Shown: positions 7,014 to 16,348, counted from the stretch's first letter. The stretch is DNA of 64,000 bases from Acidobacteriaceae bacterium (GCA_030041045.1 JASHOQ010000038.1:62001-126000); one strand, 5' to 3'. The notes: a model not told the origin generated them from the letters alone. Program-made: numbers and translations.

Positions 7014-9824
7014 CTACTGTTCGACGATCACCACGTTCATGCTCCACGGCTGCAGCGTGAGCGTGAGCGGCAGCGTCTGCGCGCCCATGTCGGTTGTCGT
7101 GGGCGGCGCCCACACGGCGGTCGAATAGTCGTGCGTCGGGTCGTAGGTGCACGTCGAGTCTGACTCGCAGCTCGTGTTGGTGTAGTCGTAGATTTCCTTG
7201 TCGTAGGTCTCCACGGAAACATCCGAGCTGTTGGTCACGCCGGAGAGCGTCACCACCACCGGTTCCGCCGTGGTCTCATTCAGGTTGAACAGCACCAGAG
7301 CCGTCCCGCCGGTGTGCGTCGCCGCGTAGGCGCGCACATCGGTGGTGTCTCCGTCCACGCTCGCGGCCAGATCGTTTTGTCCGTTCACGGCCACGTTCTG
7401 GAAGAGATCAAATGCGATCGCCGTCGGCGACGTGGTGCCAATCGCCCCTGCGGTGGGGCAAGTGGGGTCCTCTGCCGGTCCATCGGAGAAGACGTTGTAC
7501 GCGCCCCAGTCCTGCCAGCCGTAAAGCGAGCTGCTGTTATTGCCGGACGTACCGTTGCAGTTGCCGAAGCCGATCCACCACGTTGCGCGCGAAACGCCGT
7601 CGTTCATCATCTCGCCCAGCAACTGGCCGGCATACAGGCCCTGCGTAATCGACCAGGTCTGCTTGCCGGGATTGCTCGAAACCGAGCCGATCTCGCCCAC
7701 ATAAATTGGCGTGCCCGACTCGCCGGCCGTCTTCAACTCTGACTTGATGGTGTTGATGTTGTCGGTAAACTCAGCCGCCGCGTCATCCACCAGGAAGGTG
7801 TCGCTCTCGCCCCCAGGATTCTGTGGATAGAAGTGGAACTCCACAAAGTCGTAGTACCCCGCGGCAGTCGAGAGCACCGTGCTGTCCCACCCCGATGCGC
7901 AGCAATTGCTGTTGGCATCCACGATCACCCCCACCAGCGTGCTTGCGCTCTGCGCTTTGATCAGATCGTAGTAGCCGCTGGCTCCGATCACCGCATCGGC
8001 GTATGTGGTCGGGTTATGTTCCGAGGAATGCATATCCTCTTCCCAGCTTCCATACTCTTCGTTGCCCACGGTTACGTGGCTCACCGTCCCGCCGTTTGCC
8101 ACTGCGTACTCCACCCAGTTGGCCGCCTCGGTGGGATCGCCGCCCCCGTTGCAGGTTGGGTTGGTGCCGTAGTCGGCCGTCAGCGCGACATCATAGCCAT
8201 TGGGAAGCGCGGTATCGGCAAATTCGAGGTCGCTGATGAAGCTCAGGTAGTCGGTGTCGGAATTCTGATAGGCGCCGTCGCACGTCGTAGGCACAGGCGC
8301 CACGCCATTCGCCGGATTCGCGCTGTTCCCGTTCCAGTGGTACTCGTCTGAGGTCGAGCCGCCGGGCCAGCGCAGGGCCGCAATGCCCGCCCCTTCAAAC
8401 GCGCTCACGATCGGCGAATTACTGGTTGTATATGACCCACTGTCGGTAAAGTCGTACCAGACGGCCATGTTCATCCCCAGGATCTGGTCGGTCAAGGCCG
8501 CCCCCGGGCTCGATGGATTCACCGTAACGCCGGTTCCCACAGTCACCGTCACCGTCTGCGTGACCGCCGTGCCTACGGCCGGCGTCACTGTCAACGTGTA
8601 CTCGGTTGTCGCCGTCGGGCTCACGCTCACCGGCGTTCCGCTGGTGACCGCAATGTCGCCCGGCGTAATCTCGCCCGTGCCTCCGGTAAAGTCTGCGGAC
8701 AGGCTCGAACTGTTCCCGGTGACAATTGTGCTCGGGCTGGCCGTGAAGCTGGTAATGGAGGCCGCTGAGCTCACGTTCAACGTGACCGTTTGCGTTGCGT
8801 TCACGCTGCCCGCGGGCGGCGTCACGGTGAGCGTGTATTCGGTGGTCGTGGTCGGACTGACGCTCACCGGCGTTCCGCTGGTGACGGAAAGATTCCCCGG
8901 CGTAATCACGCCCGTGCCGCCGGTGAAGTCAGCCGTCAGGCTGGCGCTGCTGCCGGCCACAACCGGATTTGGACTCGCCGTAAAACTGCTGATCGTGGGT
9001 ACCGGGTCCACCGTCACCGTTGCCATTTGCGTTGCGTTCACGTTGCCGACGGGCGGCGCCACAGTCAGCGTATATTGGGTGGTCGCTGTCGGGCTCACGC
9101 TCACCGGCGTACCGCTGGTGACGGCGATGTTGCCGGGCGTAATCACGCCCGTCCCGCCGGCGAAATTTGCCATCAGGCTCGAACTCGTTCCTGTGGTTGC
9201 CTCAATTGCCGTCGGACTGGCCGCAAAGCTGGTAATGGTGGGCACGGGATCGACGGTCACTGTCGCCATCATGGTCGCATTGATCGTACCCACGGGCGGC
9301 GAGACGGTCAGCGTGTATTGGGTGGTCGTCGCCGGGCTTACAGCAACCGGCGTACCGCTCGTGATGGTGAGATTGCCCGGCGTGATTACGCCCGTACCGC
9401 CTGCAAAGTTCGCCGTCAAGCTCGAGTTCATGCCCGAGGTTGCCTCAATTGCCGTCGGGATGGCTGTAAAGCTGCTAATCGTGGGCACCGGGTCCACGGT
9501 CACCGTCGCCGTTTGCGTGATCGATGCGCCCGAAGTGGGCGTCACGGTGAGCGTGTACATGGTGGTCGCGGTCGGGGTCACGCTCACCGGCGTGCCGCTG
9601 GTGACGGAGAGATTGCCCGGCGTAATCACGCCCGTGCCGCCGGTGAAGACGGCGGTCAGGCTCGAACTAGCGCCCGAGGTCGCTTCAATCGCCGTCGGGC
9701 TTGCAGTGAAGCTCGTAATCGAGGGCTGGGGTGGGCTGACTGAACTGCTGCCGCACCCGGCAAGGCTGATGATTGCTACGCCGGCAGACACTATCGCTAC
9801 ATGCAAAAGGAGAAAGCGTCTCAT
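7014..9824 (-). CDS. Lipoprotein glycoside hydrolase with five Ig-like repeats
   Basis: 936 residues. A lipobox (IISLAGC) follows the N-terminal hydrophobic stretch, so it is probably lipid-anchored in the envelope. Residues 35-432 are five near-identical repeats of about 80 residues (TSFTASPTAIEATSG through LTVTP), likely Ig-like spacers. Residues 433-936 look like a retaining clan-A glycosidase related to alpha-L-arabinofuranosidases (GH51-like): LRWPGGSTSDEYHW, the acid/base candidate in HVTVGNEEYGSWE (Glu about 589), and the nucleophile candidate in YVGEIGSVSS (Glu about 711). The family number is inference. It is divergent from an AraD-like gene, which fits arabinose release and use. The ATG at 9824 has GGGAG upstream. 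Confidence 0.8.
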   Translation of the reverse strand: MRRFLLLHVAIVSAGVAIISLAGCGSSSVSPPQPSITSFTASPTAIEATSGASSSLTAVFTGGTGVITPGNLSVTSGTPVSVTPTATTMYTLTVTPTSGASITQTATVTVDPVPTISSFTAIPTAIEATSGMNSSLTANFAGGTGVITPGNLTITSGTPVAVSPATTTQYTLTVSPPVGTINATMMATVTVDPVPTITSFAASPTAIEATTGTSSSLMANFAGGTGVITPGNIAVTSGTPVSVSPTATTQYTLTVAPPVGNVNATQMATVTVDPVPTISSFTASPNPVVAGSSASLTADFTGGTGVITPGNLSVTSGTPVSVSPTTTTEYTLTVTPPAGSVNATQTVTLNVSSAASITSFTASPSTIVTGNSSSLSADFTGGTGEITPGDIAVTSGTPVSVSPTATTEYTLTVTPAVGTAVTQTVTVTVGTGVTVNPSSPGAALTDQILGMNMAVWYDFTDSGSYTTSNSPIVSAFEGAGIAALRWPGGSTSDEYHWNGNSANPANGVAPVPTTCDGAYQNSDTDYLSFISDLEFADTALPNGYDVALTADYGTNPTCNGGGDPTEAANWVEYAVANGGTVSHVTVGNEEYGSWEEDMHSSEHNPTTYADAVIGASGYYDLIKAQSASTLVGVIVDANSNCCASGWDSTVLSTAAGYYDFVEFHFYPQNPGGESDTFLVDDAAAEFTDNINTIKSELKTAGESGTPIYVGEIGSVSSNPGKQTWSITQGLYAGQLLGEMMNDGVSRATWWIGFGNCNGTSGNNSSSLYGWQDWGAYNVFSDGPAEDPTCPTAGAIGTTSPTAIAFDLFQNVAVNGQNDLAASVDGDTTDVRAYAATHTGGTALVLFNLNETTAEPVVVTLSGVTNSSDVSVETYDKEIYDYTNTSCESDSTCTYDPTHDYSTAVWAPPTTTDMGAQTLPLTLTLQPWSMNVVIVEQ
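8529..9722 (-). repeat. Five tandem coding repeats of about 240 bp
   Basis: Within the glycosidase gene, units lie at about 9483-9722, 9240-9482, 8997-9239, 8760-8996 and 8529-8759. At protein level each contains GGTGVITPGN (or a close variant), VTSGTPVSVSP and YTLTV. The nucleotide sequences are also very alike, so unequal recombination could change the copy number. All five keep the reading frame. Confidence 0.85.
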
Positions 9825-10112
9825 GGCACTCCCTGATCGAGCAAAATTGGTCGAGCAAAGTAAATCGATTAAGAAACCGAACCATGATAACGCTCCCTTG
9901 CCGCGGTTGGCGAGGGTTCGCTTGTAAGCCGCTCTTACCAAAGGACCATCGTTCCTTCCGGCAGTGGAAAACCTTGAGCCGGCTCGACCACTGGCCCCTT
10001 CGCCCTGGAACCAGCTCCGCAACCCGGAATCACAGCAACAAGCGTGCCCAGCTGCGCTGCTAAACTGTTCGGGCAAACGCTTTTGAGCGGTGCATTCATT
10101 CTGAGGATCGCC

Positions 10113-10853
10113 ATGCTGCTCGAGTCATTGCGCCGGGAAGTTCTCGACGCCAACCAGGAGATTGCCCGCCGCGGCCTCGCTCCACACACCTTCGGCAACG
10201 CCAGCGGCATCGACCGTTTGGGTGTTGACGGCTCAGGCCGCGAACCGCTCGTGGTCATCAAACCGAGCGGCGTCGATTACGCTTCCATGACGCCGGCCGA
10301 TCTGGTGGTCACCGATCTCGCCGGAAACATCGTCGAGGGCTCGCTGCGTCCGTCGAGCGATCTCGACACGCACACCCTGCTTTATCGCGAATTTCCCGCG
10401 ATCGGCGGCATCGTGCACACGCACTCCGAGTTCGCCACCACGTGGGCGCAGGCGTGCCGGCCCATCCCCTGCCTGGGCACCACGCACGCCGACTATTTCC
10501 ACGGCCCCGTTCCCGTGACCGAGCCGCTCACCGCCGAAGAGGTTGCGGAGGCCTACGTTCGCTCGACCGGCGCCGTCATCGTGCGCCGTTTTCGCCGCGA
10601 GCATCTCGATCCCATTGCGGTCCCCGGCGTTCTGGTTGCCGGCCACGCGCCCTTTGCCTGGGGACGCTCGCCCTCTGAAGCAGTCGAGCACGCCGACGTG
10701 CTCGAGTTCATTGCCCGCCTGGCCTGGCGCAGCATTCTCCTTCAGGCGCCGGAATCCGGGATTCCCTCCTATGTCGCCGAGCATCACTACCTGCGCAAGC
10801 ACGGTCGGAAGGCCACATACGGGCAGTCGAAGGACTCCGCCAACCGGCCGTAA
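10113..10853 (+). CDS. araD: L-ribulose-5-phosphate 4-epimerase / class II aldolase
   Basis: 246 residues of the class II aldolase/adducin family. The zinc site is visible: HTHSEFATTWAQA gives the first two histidines and VAGHAPFAWG the third. KPSGVDYASMTPADLVVTDL and GTTHADYFHGPVPVT are typical of AraD, which converts L-ribulose-5-phosphate to D-xylulose-5-phosphate in arabinose catabolism. Related fuculose or rhamnulose aldolases are possible but the zinc-loop context favours AraD. It is transcribed away from an arabinofuranosidase-like gene, which supports the assignment. ATG 10113 follows GAGG. No isomerase or kinase gene is nearby. Confidence 0.85.
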   Translation: MLLESLRREVLDANQEIARRGLAPHTFGNASGIDRLGVDGSGREPLVVIKPSGVDYASMTPADLVVTDLAGNIVEGSLRPSSDLDTHTLLYREFPAIGGIVHTHSEFATTWAQACRPIPCLGTTHADYFHGPVPVTEPLTAEEVAEAYVRSTGAVIVRRFRREHLDPIAVPGVLVAGHAPFAWGRSPSEAVEHADVLEFIARLAWRSILLQAPESGIPSYVAEHHYLRKHGRKATYGQSKDSANRP

Positions 10854-11162
10854 GCACCACGCAAAACCGCGCCCGATCGCGCCCGCGCCAAGCTCGGAAA
10901 CCCGATTCCCTCAACCCTTAACTGCTTTTGCTCCAACTGCTACCGATTTTCGTAATCTCATTCGTTTCTACGGATTATCGTTACCAAATTTTGCATTTTG
11001 CACTTCCGCGCTGCTCCACCGCGGTTGACCCGGCCGCTTGCATTGCGTCTATATCCTGTTTCTTCTCTGGCGCTTGCAGCATGCTTCCCTTTCGTTTCCA
11101 CTCCTCTGCTCCCGGTGGCAATCGAAGTGCAATAACGTTTTAAGATGATGTAGAACCGAGCC
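10854..11162. other. Intergenic region before the histidine kinase operon
   Basis: 309 bp without a gene. It is more AT-rich in the middle (about 10930-11010), which suggests promoter DNA, and contains the sigma-54-like site at 11117-11130. I see no terminator hairpin with a T run after araD. Confidence 0.6.
11116..11131 (+). promoter_or_regulatory. Candidate sigma-54 (-24/-12) promoter
   Basis: TGGCA at 11116-11120 and TGCA at 11128-11131 place GG (11117-11118) and GC (11129-11130) exactly 10 bp apart, as in the sigma-54 consensus TGGCACG-N4-TTGC. The -24 element matches well; the -12 element has GTGC instead of TTGC. Transcription would begin near 11142, some 20 bp before the kinase ATG. 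A link to the NtrC-type regulator downstream (autoregulation) is inference. Confidence 0.45.
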
Positions 11163-14069
11163 ATGGAGACCAATCTCCTGAATCGCGTGCAGGCAACGCT
11201 GTTGGCCCTGGCCACAGCCGCCCTGTTCGTGTTGGCGATTTTCAATCTCCAGCAGGAGCGGCAGACCCCGCTGCCTGACGATGGCATCTGGTGGCACGAG
11301 GTTCCCGGCGGCCTCCAGGCGGACAAGGTCCTCCCCGATAGTGCGGGCCAGCGCGCCGGCATCCAGGTCCATGACCTGTTAACCGGGGTGAGCGATGGAC
11401 CAGCGGCGCCGGTCAATACGGTGCATCGGCTCGCAGACCTGGAGCGGATGCTGTTCAGTACCGGCCCTTACGGGCAGATCTACTACGTCATTACCCGCGA
11501 CGGCATTCGGCTCGACACGCCCATCAAGGTGATTCCCGACGCCGCTGACCAGAGCCTTCCGCTTAGCCTGCGCGTGATCGGTCTCATCTACCTGATCATC
11601 GGCTTTTACGTCCTCTTCCGCCGCTGGGGTGCGCCCCGGGCCACTCACTTCTATCTTTTCTGCCTTGTTTCTTTCGCGTTGTACGCGCTCAAGTACACCG
11701 GCCAGTTCGACGCCCTCGACTGGACCGTCTTCTGGGCCAACGTCGCCGCTGAAGCCCTGCAGCCGGCGCTCTTCCTGCACTTTGCCCTCAGCTTTCCCGA
11801 GGAGCGCTTCAAGAGCCTGAACCGCCGCTGGTTGCTGCCGCTGGTCTATGCGCCGGGTGCAGCGCTTTTTGGATTGTGGCTGTGGTCCATCTCCACGCGC
11901 GAGGCCACCAAGCTGCTCCTCGACCGGATCAACCAGGTCGCAGTCGCCTACGATGCTCTCTTCTATGTCTGGGCTGCGCTGCTGTTCCTGATGAGCTATC
12001 GGGCCGCCGACACGCCGCTGCTGCGCCAGCAGTTGAAATGGGTTACGCGGGGAACCCTGCTGGCGGTAGTGCCCTACACGGTCTACGCCGTCGTCTATCT
12101 TTCCGGCATGCGCCTGCCCAGCCTGCTTGAAGACCTGGCCGGCCTCTCGCAGATCTTCCTGCCCCTCACCTTCAGCTGGGCCATCGTCCGTTACCGGCTG
12201 ATGGACACCGACCTGATCTTCAAGCGCAGCGTAGCCTACATGCTTTCCACGGGCCTCATCGTCGGCGGCTATTTCGGGATCATCGCCCTGATATCCGTCT
12301 GGGTGCACAATGCCATGCCGGAGGCAGTGCGGGAGTGGGGCCTGGTAGCCGCCATCGTCATTACCGCGGCCATCTTTGACCCCCTCAAGCGGCGCATCCA
12401 GGGCTGGGTCGATCGCGCCTTCGACCGCCATCGCTACGATTATCGGCGCGCGCTGATCGAATTCGGCCGCGGTCTCAGCTCGGAAACCAATCTCCAGGCG
12501 CTGCTCAACTCCATCGTGGAGCAGTTGCCGCGCACGCTGCTGGTGGCGCGCGTCGCCGTCTTTCTCAATCAGGATTCGCACATGCGCCTGGCTGTTGCGC
12601 ACGGTCTGCCGGAAAAACTTAGCGTTGGCGGCGCAAATGCCGAGCGGCTCGATCTCGGATTTCTCGATTTCGACCTCGATCGCGGCCATCGGCATATCTT
12701 CTTTGAGAACGCCCAGGCTGCGCTGCATCTGCCGGAAAGCCAGAAGCGCACTGCCGCTTTGCTCGATCTGAACTACTATCTGCCCTGCCGCGTAGCCGTG
12801 GGCGAACTGCCTTCGGGCTCGCCGGCCACGCGCACCATCGCCGTGATCGGCCTGGGGCGCACGCTGGGCGGCGATTTCCTTTCGAGCGAAGACGTGGAAC
12901 TGCTCGAATCGCTGGCCAGCTACATCGGCATCGCTTTACAGAACGCCAGCCTCTATGCGCGCCTGGAGGAACAGATCGGTGAATTCGAGCGGCTCAAGGA
13001 ATTCAACGAAAACATCGTTGAGTCCATCAACGTGGGCATCTTCGCCATCGATCTCAACGACCGCATCGAGAGCTGGAATGCGCAGATGGAGGCCATGTAC
13101 GCTTTCAGCCGCGCCGAGGCTCTCGGCCGCGAGCTGCGCTCCGTGTTCCCCGCGCAATTGATCGACGCGGTCGACGGTTTCCGCAACGAGCAGGGCGTGC
13201 ACCATCTCTACAAGTTTCCGCTCACCACCCGCGCCGGCGAGCAGCGGACCACCAACATCGCCGTGGCCCCGCTGCTTTCGCGCGATTTTGTCCCTGTGGG
13301 CCGCATCGTGCTGGTGGACGATATCACCGAGCGGGTGACGCTCGAGGCCCAGCTCACACAGGCTGACAAGCTGAGCTCCATCGGCCTGCTGGCCGCCGGC
13401 GTAGCCCACGAGATCAACACCCCGCTCGCCGTGATTTCTTCTTATGCGCAGATGCTTTCCAAGCAGCTCCGCGGCGACGGGCGAGCCGACGACCGGCTGG
13501 GGCCGGTGCTGGACAAGATTACGCAGCAGAGCTTCCGCGCCGCCGAGATTGCCAACGGCCTGCTCAACTTTTCGCGCACCTCTTCCACCGAATTTCGCTC
13601 CACCGATCTCAACCAGGTCATCCGCGACACGCTTTCGCTGCTCGAGCACCAGTTCAAGACCGCGCAGATCGCCATCGAGCTGGAACTGGCCGAAGATCTG
13701 CCGCTCATCCATGGCAACTCCGGCAAGCTGCAGCAGGTCTTTCTTAATCTGCTGCTCAACGCCAAAGACGCCATGCCTGCCGGAGGGCGCCTGCGCGTGG
13801 CCACGGCGATGAACGGCCATGTGGAAGCCCTGGTAGCGGACTCCGGCGGCGGCATCGCGCCCGAGCATCTCAAGCGCATCTACGATCCCTTCTTCACCAC
13901 CAAAATCACCTCCAGGCCCGGCGACCGGCGCGGCACGGGACTGGGGCTTTCCGTCTCCTACGGCATCATTCAGGAACACGCCGGCAAGATTCATGTGGAG
14001 AGCGCAGTGGGCGCAGGCACAACGTTTCACCTTGAATTTCCCCTGCTGAGGAACTCCGTACATGTCTGA
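11163..14069 (+). CDS. Multi-domain membrane sensor histidine kinase (PDZ-TM-GAF-PAS)
   Basis: 968 residues. Order: N-terminal membrane helix (12-28); PDZ-like module (about 45-125, LQADKVLPDSAGQRAGIQVHD); about eight membrane segments (135-400); GAF-like domain (about 440-600); PAS (about 605-720, IVESINVGIFAIDLNDRIESW); HisKA with the phospho-accepting His749 in GVAHEINTPLAV; and an HATPase with N box NAKDAMPAGG, DSGGGIAPEHL and GTGLGLSVSYG. It overlaps the response-regulator gene by 8 bp, so they form a cognate pair. A PDZ module on the outer side suggests sensing of peptides or protein ends in the envelope (inference). The signal is unknown. Confidence 0.92.
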   Translation: METNLLNRVQATLLALATAALFVLAIFNLQQERQTPLPDDGIWWHEVPGGLQADKVLPDSAGQRAGIQVHDLLTGVSDGPAAPVNTVHRLADLERMLFSTGPYGQIYYVITRDGIRLDTPIKVIPDAADQSLPLSLRVIGLIYLIIGFYVLFRRWGAPRATHFYLFCLVSFALYALKYTGQFDALDWTVFWANVAAEALQPALFLHFALSFPEERFKSLNRRWLLPLVYAPGAALFGLWLWSISTREATKLLLDRINQVAVAYDALFYVWAALLFLMSYRAADTPLLRQQLKWVTRGTLLAVVPYTVYAVVYLSGMRLPSLLEDLAGLSQIFLPLTFSWAIVRYRLMDTDLIFKRSVAYMLSTGLIVGGYFGIIALISVWVHNAMPEAVREWGLVAAIVITAAIFDPLKRRIQGWVDRAFDRHRYDYRRALIEFGRGLSSETNLQALLNSIVEQLPRTLLVARVAVFLNQDSHMRLAVAHGLPEKLSVGGANAERLDLGFLDFDLDRGHRHIFFENAQAALHLPESQKRTAALLDLNYYLPCRVAVGELPSGSPATRTIAVIGLGRTLGGDFLSSEDVELLESLASYIGIALQNASLYARLEEQIGEFERLKEFNENIVESINVGIFAIDLNDRIESWNAQMEAMYAFSRAEALGRELRSVFPAQLIDAVDGFRNEQGVHHLYKFPLTTRAGEQRTTNIAVAPLLSRDFVPVGRIVLVDDITERVTLEAQLTQADKLSSIGLLAAGVAHEINTPLAVISSYAQMLSKQLRGDGRADDRLGPVLDKITQQSFRAAEIANGLLNFSRTSSTEFRSTDLNQVIRDTLSLLEHQFKTAQIAIELELAEDLPLIHGNSGKLQQVFLNLLLNAKDAMPAGGRLRVATAMNGHVEALVADSGGGIAPEHLKRIYDPFFTTKITSRPGDRRGTGLGLSVSYGIIQEHAGKIHVESAVGAGTTFHLEFPLLRNSVHV

Positions 14070-15507
14070 GGTCGCATTTCCCTTGAACGCGCCCGTCTCC
14101 GCGAGCGGCACCAATGGCAGCGCCAGCACCGCCAACATCCTGGTGATCGACGACGAGGCCAGCATTCGCGAGTCGCTCGAAGTGCTGCTCTCCCTCGAGG
14201 GCTACTCCACGGTGACCGTCGGCGATGGCGCCGAGGGCCTGCGGCAGCTCGAAGTGGATACCTTCGATCTGGTGCTGCTCGATCTCGCCTTGCCCGGCCA
14301 GAGCGGCCTGGAGCTGCTGCCGCTGATTCGCGAGCGCCAGCCCGAGCTGCCGGTCATCATGATCACCGCTTACGGCACCGTGGACAACGTGGTGGAAGCC
14401 GTGCGCGCCGGCGCGGAAAACTTTGTGCAGAAGCCGTGGGACAACGAAAAGCTTCTTGCCGATATCCGCTCCGCCGTGGCCCGCCATCGCGCCGAAGAGG
14501 AAAATCTCCAGCTCAAGCGCGCCCTCAAGCAGCGCTACAACTTTTCCAACCTCGTGGGCAAAAGCGAATCCATGCTGCGCGTCTTCGACCTGGTGGCGCA
14601 GGTTGCGCCCAGCCGGTCCACGGTGCTCGTCCAGGGCGAGAGCGGCACCGGCAAGGAGCTCATCGCCAAAGCCATTCATGCTAACTCGCCGCGCCGCGAT
14701 AAGCCGTTCGTGCCCGTCAATACCAGCGCCGTGCCGTCGGAACTGCTTGAGTCCACGCTTTTCGGCCACGTCAAAGGCGCGTTCACTTCGGCTGTCGCTT
14801 CCAAGAAAGGTCTATTCGAAGTAGCCAACGGCGGCACGCTGTTTCTTGACGAGATCGCCACTATGGGCCTGGACACGCAGGCCAAGGTCCTGCGCGTGCT
14901 CCAGGACCGCCGCTTCATGCATCTCGGCGGCGTGCAAGAGATTCAGGTGGACGTGCGCATAATCGCCGCCACCAACGTGGATCTGCGCCAGGCCGTGCGT
15001 GAAGGCAAATTCCGCGAGGATCTTTTCTATCGCCTCAATGTCATCACCGTCGATCTGCCGCCTTTGCGCGCCCGCCGCGAAGACGTTCCCCTGCTGGCCC
15101 AGCATTTCCTCGACTACTACACCGCCGAGAACGGAGTGTCCGCGCGCAAGCTCTCCGCTGATGCCCTGCGCGCGCTGGTCGATTACGACTGGCCCGGCAA
15201 TGTGCGCCAGCTTGAGAATGCCATCGAGCGCGGCGTCGTGCTCTCCTCCGGACCCATCATCGGCGCCGACCTGCTCCCCGGCGAAATCACCGGCCGCAGC
15301 TTCCAGAATGCGCTCCTCGATCACAATCCCAACTCTTCGCTCTTCGACATTCTCGAAGTCATCGAGCGCCGCATCATCATCGAGAAGCTGGAGCGCTGCA
15401 ACTGGAACCAGACCGAGGCCGCCGAGCAGTTCCGCATCCCGCTCTCCACGCTCAACCAGAAGATCAAGCGCCTCAACATCGAGATTCGTAAAAGGGGCAG
15501 GGAATAA
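14062..15507 (+). CDS. NtrC-family sigma-54-dependent response regulator
   Basis: 481 residues. Receiver domain with phosphorylation site Asp74 (LVLLDLALPG) and acidic pair in LVIDDEASIR; AAA+ domain with Walker A GESGTGKE (192-199) and Walker B GGTLFLDEI; a C-terminal Fis-type helix-turn-helix (NQTEAAEQFRIPLSTLNQKI). The sigma-54 contact loop reads GAFTSA rather than the usual GAFTGA. The ATG lies inside the kinase gene's end (8-bp overlap), so the two are co-translated. It should activate sigma-54 promoters on phosphorylation by the adjacent kinase; targets are unknown, possibly its own operon. Confidence 0.95.
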   Translation: MSEVAFPLNAPVSASGTNGSASTANILVIDDEASIRESLEVLLSLEGYSTVTVGDGAEGLRQLEVDTFDLVLLDLALPGQSGLELLPLIRERQPELPVIMITAYGTVDNVVEAVRAGAENFVQKPWDNEKLLADIRSAVARHRAEEENLQLKRALKQRYNFSNLVGKSESMLRVFDLVAQVAPSRSTVLVQGESGTGKELIAKAIHANSPRRDKPFVPVNTSAVPSELLESTLFGHVKGAFTSAVASKKGLFEVANGGTLFLDEIATMGLDTQAKVLRVLQDRRFMHLGGVQEIQVDVRIIAATNVDLRQAVREGKFREDLFYRLNVITVDLPPLRARREDVPLLAQHFLDYYTAENGVSARKLSADALRALVDYDWPGNVRQLENAIERGVVLSSGPIIGADLLPGEITGRSFQNALLDHNPNSSLFDILEVIERRIIIEKLERCNWNQTEAAEQFRIPLSTLNQKIKRLNIEIRKRGRE

Positions 15508-15513
15508 ACTCGC

Positions 15514-16323
15514 TCACTTCGCCGCTTCCAGCCACATGCGCAGAAATCTCCGCAACTCTTCGGGCGGCTTAAGCCATACATCGGCGTTCGTCTTGCGCAG
15601 CGCGCGCCGCACCAGTACGCTCAGGCCGCGGCCCTTCATGGCCGCAAAGGCCGTCTCGTCGGTGATGTCGTCGCCCAGGTAAGCCGCGGGAATCTTCGCC
15701 GTTCCGTTGACTCCCAGCTCATCGAGGATCGCCTCGACCGCACCGCCTTTGTCGCGGCCCGTGCGCAGTTCCAGCCCGCACTCGAAATCGAGCAGTTGCA
15801 GGCCATCGCTTGCGGCCAGCGGCTCGAACAGCTCCCGAGTCCGCTTCTCGATCTCTCGTGCCTTGCGCGGCGCCATCCCCCGCCAGTGCATCACGGCCGC
15901 GTTCGGCTTCTCTTCAAAAAGGCCGCCGAAGGCATTGCCGCGCAGCTTTGCGCTCACGGCATCCAGCTTCGCGCGCGCGGCTTCCGTCGGCGGCTCCATC
16001 TCGCGCCGGCCGTCCGGACGAAGCCGCTCGGCGCCGTGCAGCCCCCACACCGTTGGCGGCATCTCCAGGTCGAGCAGGCCCACCACTTCCGCCGCTGGCC
16101 GGCCGCTAATCACTTCGATCCGCGTTTTTTTCTGGCTTTGGATGTGGTTCAACAGTTCTCGGACACCCGCCCACGGCGCGGCCTTGAACCGGTCCACGCG
16201 AAACGGCGCCAGGGTGCCATCGTAGTCGAGCAGCAGAAGGGAGGATGCGGCGCCGGCAAAGCGCCGAAAGAATGCATGGAGTCTAACTTCCGCGCCGTGC
16301 GTCAACCTGTGCTCGCCTTCCAC
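15514..16323 (-). CDS. otsB: Trehalose-6-phosphate phosphatase
   Basis: 269 residues of the HAD superfamily, dephosphorylating trehalose-6-phosphate to trehalose. Motif I LLLDYDGTLAPF (Asp33 and Asp35) and the late motif YLGDDITDETAFAAMKGRG, which supplies the magnesium-binding aspartates, are present. VISGRPAAEVVGLL and VWGLHGAERL are typical of OtsB. The gene lies 25 bp downstream of the trehalose-6-phosphate synthase gene, so the two steps of trehalose synthesis form one operon. It converges on the NtrC gene with 6 bp between the stops. Confidence 0.93.
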   Translation of the reverse strand: MEGEHRLTHGAEVRLHAFFRRFAGAASSLLLLDYDGTLAPFRVDRFKAAPWAGVRELLNHIQSQKKTRIEVISGRPAAEVVGLLDLEMPPTVWGLHGAERLRPDGRREMEPPTEAARAKLDAVSAKLRGNAFGGLFEEKPNAAVMHWRGMAPRKAREIEKRTRELFEPLAASDGLQLLDFECGLELRTGRDKGGAVEAILDELGVNGTAKIPAAYLGDDITDETAFAAMKGRGLSVLVRRALRKTNADVWLKPPEELRRFLRMWLEAAK

Positions 16324-16348
16324 GCCGGTTTGCGTGCCGCGTCTTCCA

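Noticed and set aside
8383-9927. Long plus-strand open frame (514 codons) opposite the Ig-like repeats
   Set aside because: It is the antisense of the repeat region; its Val/Thr/Pro monotony is a mirror of the real repeats, it lacks a ribosome binding site, and the minus frame has a lipobox, an RBS and a catalytic domain.
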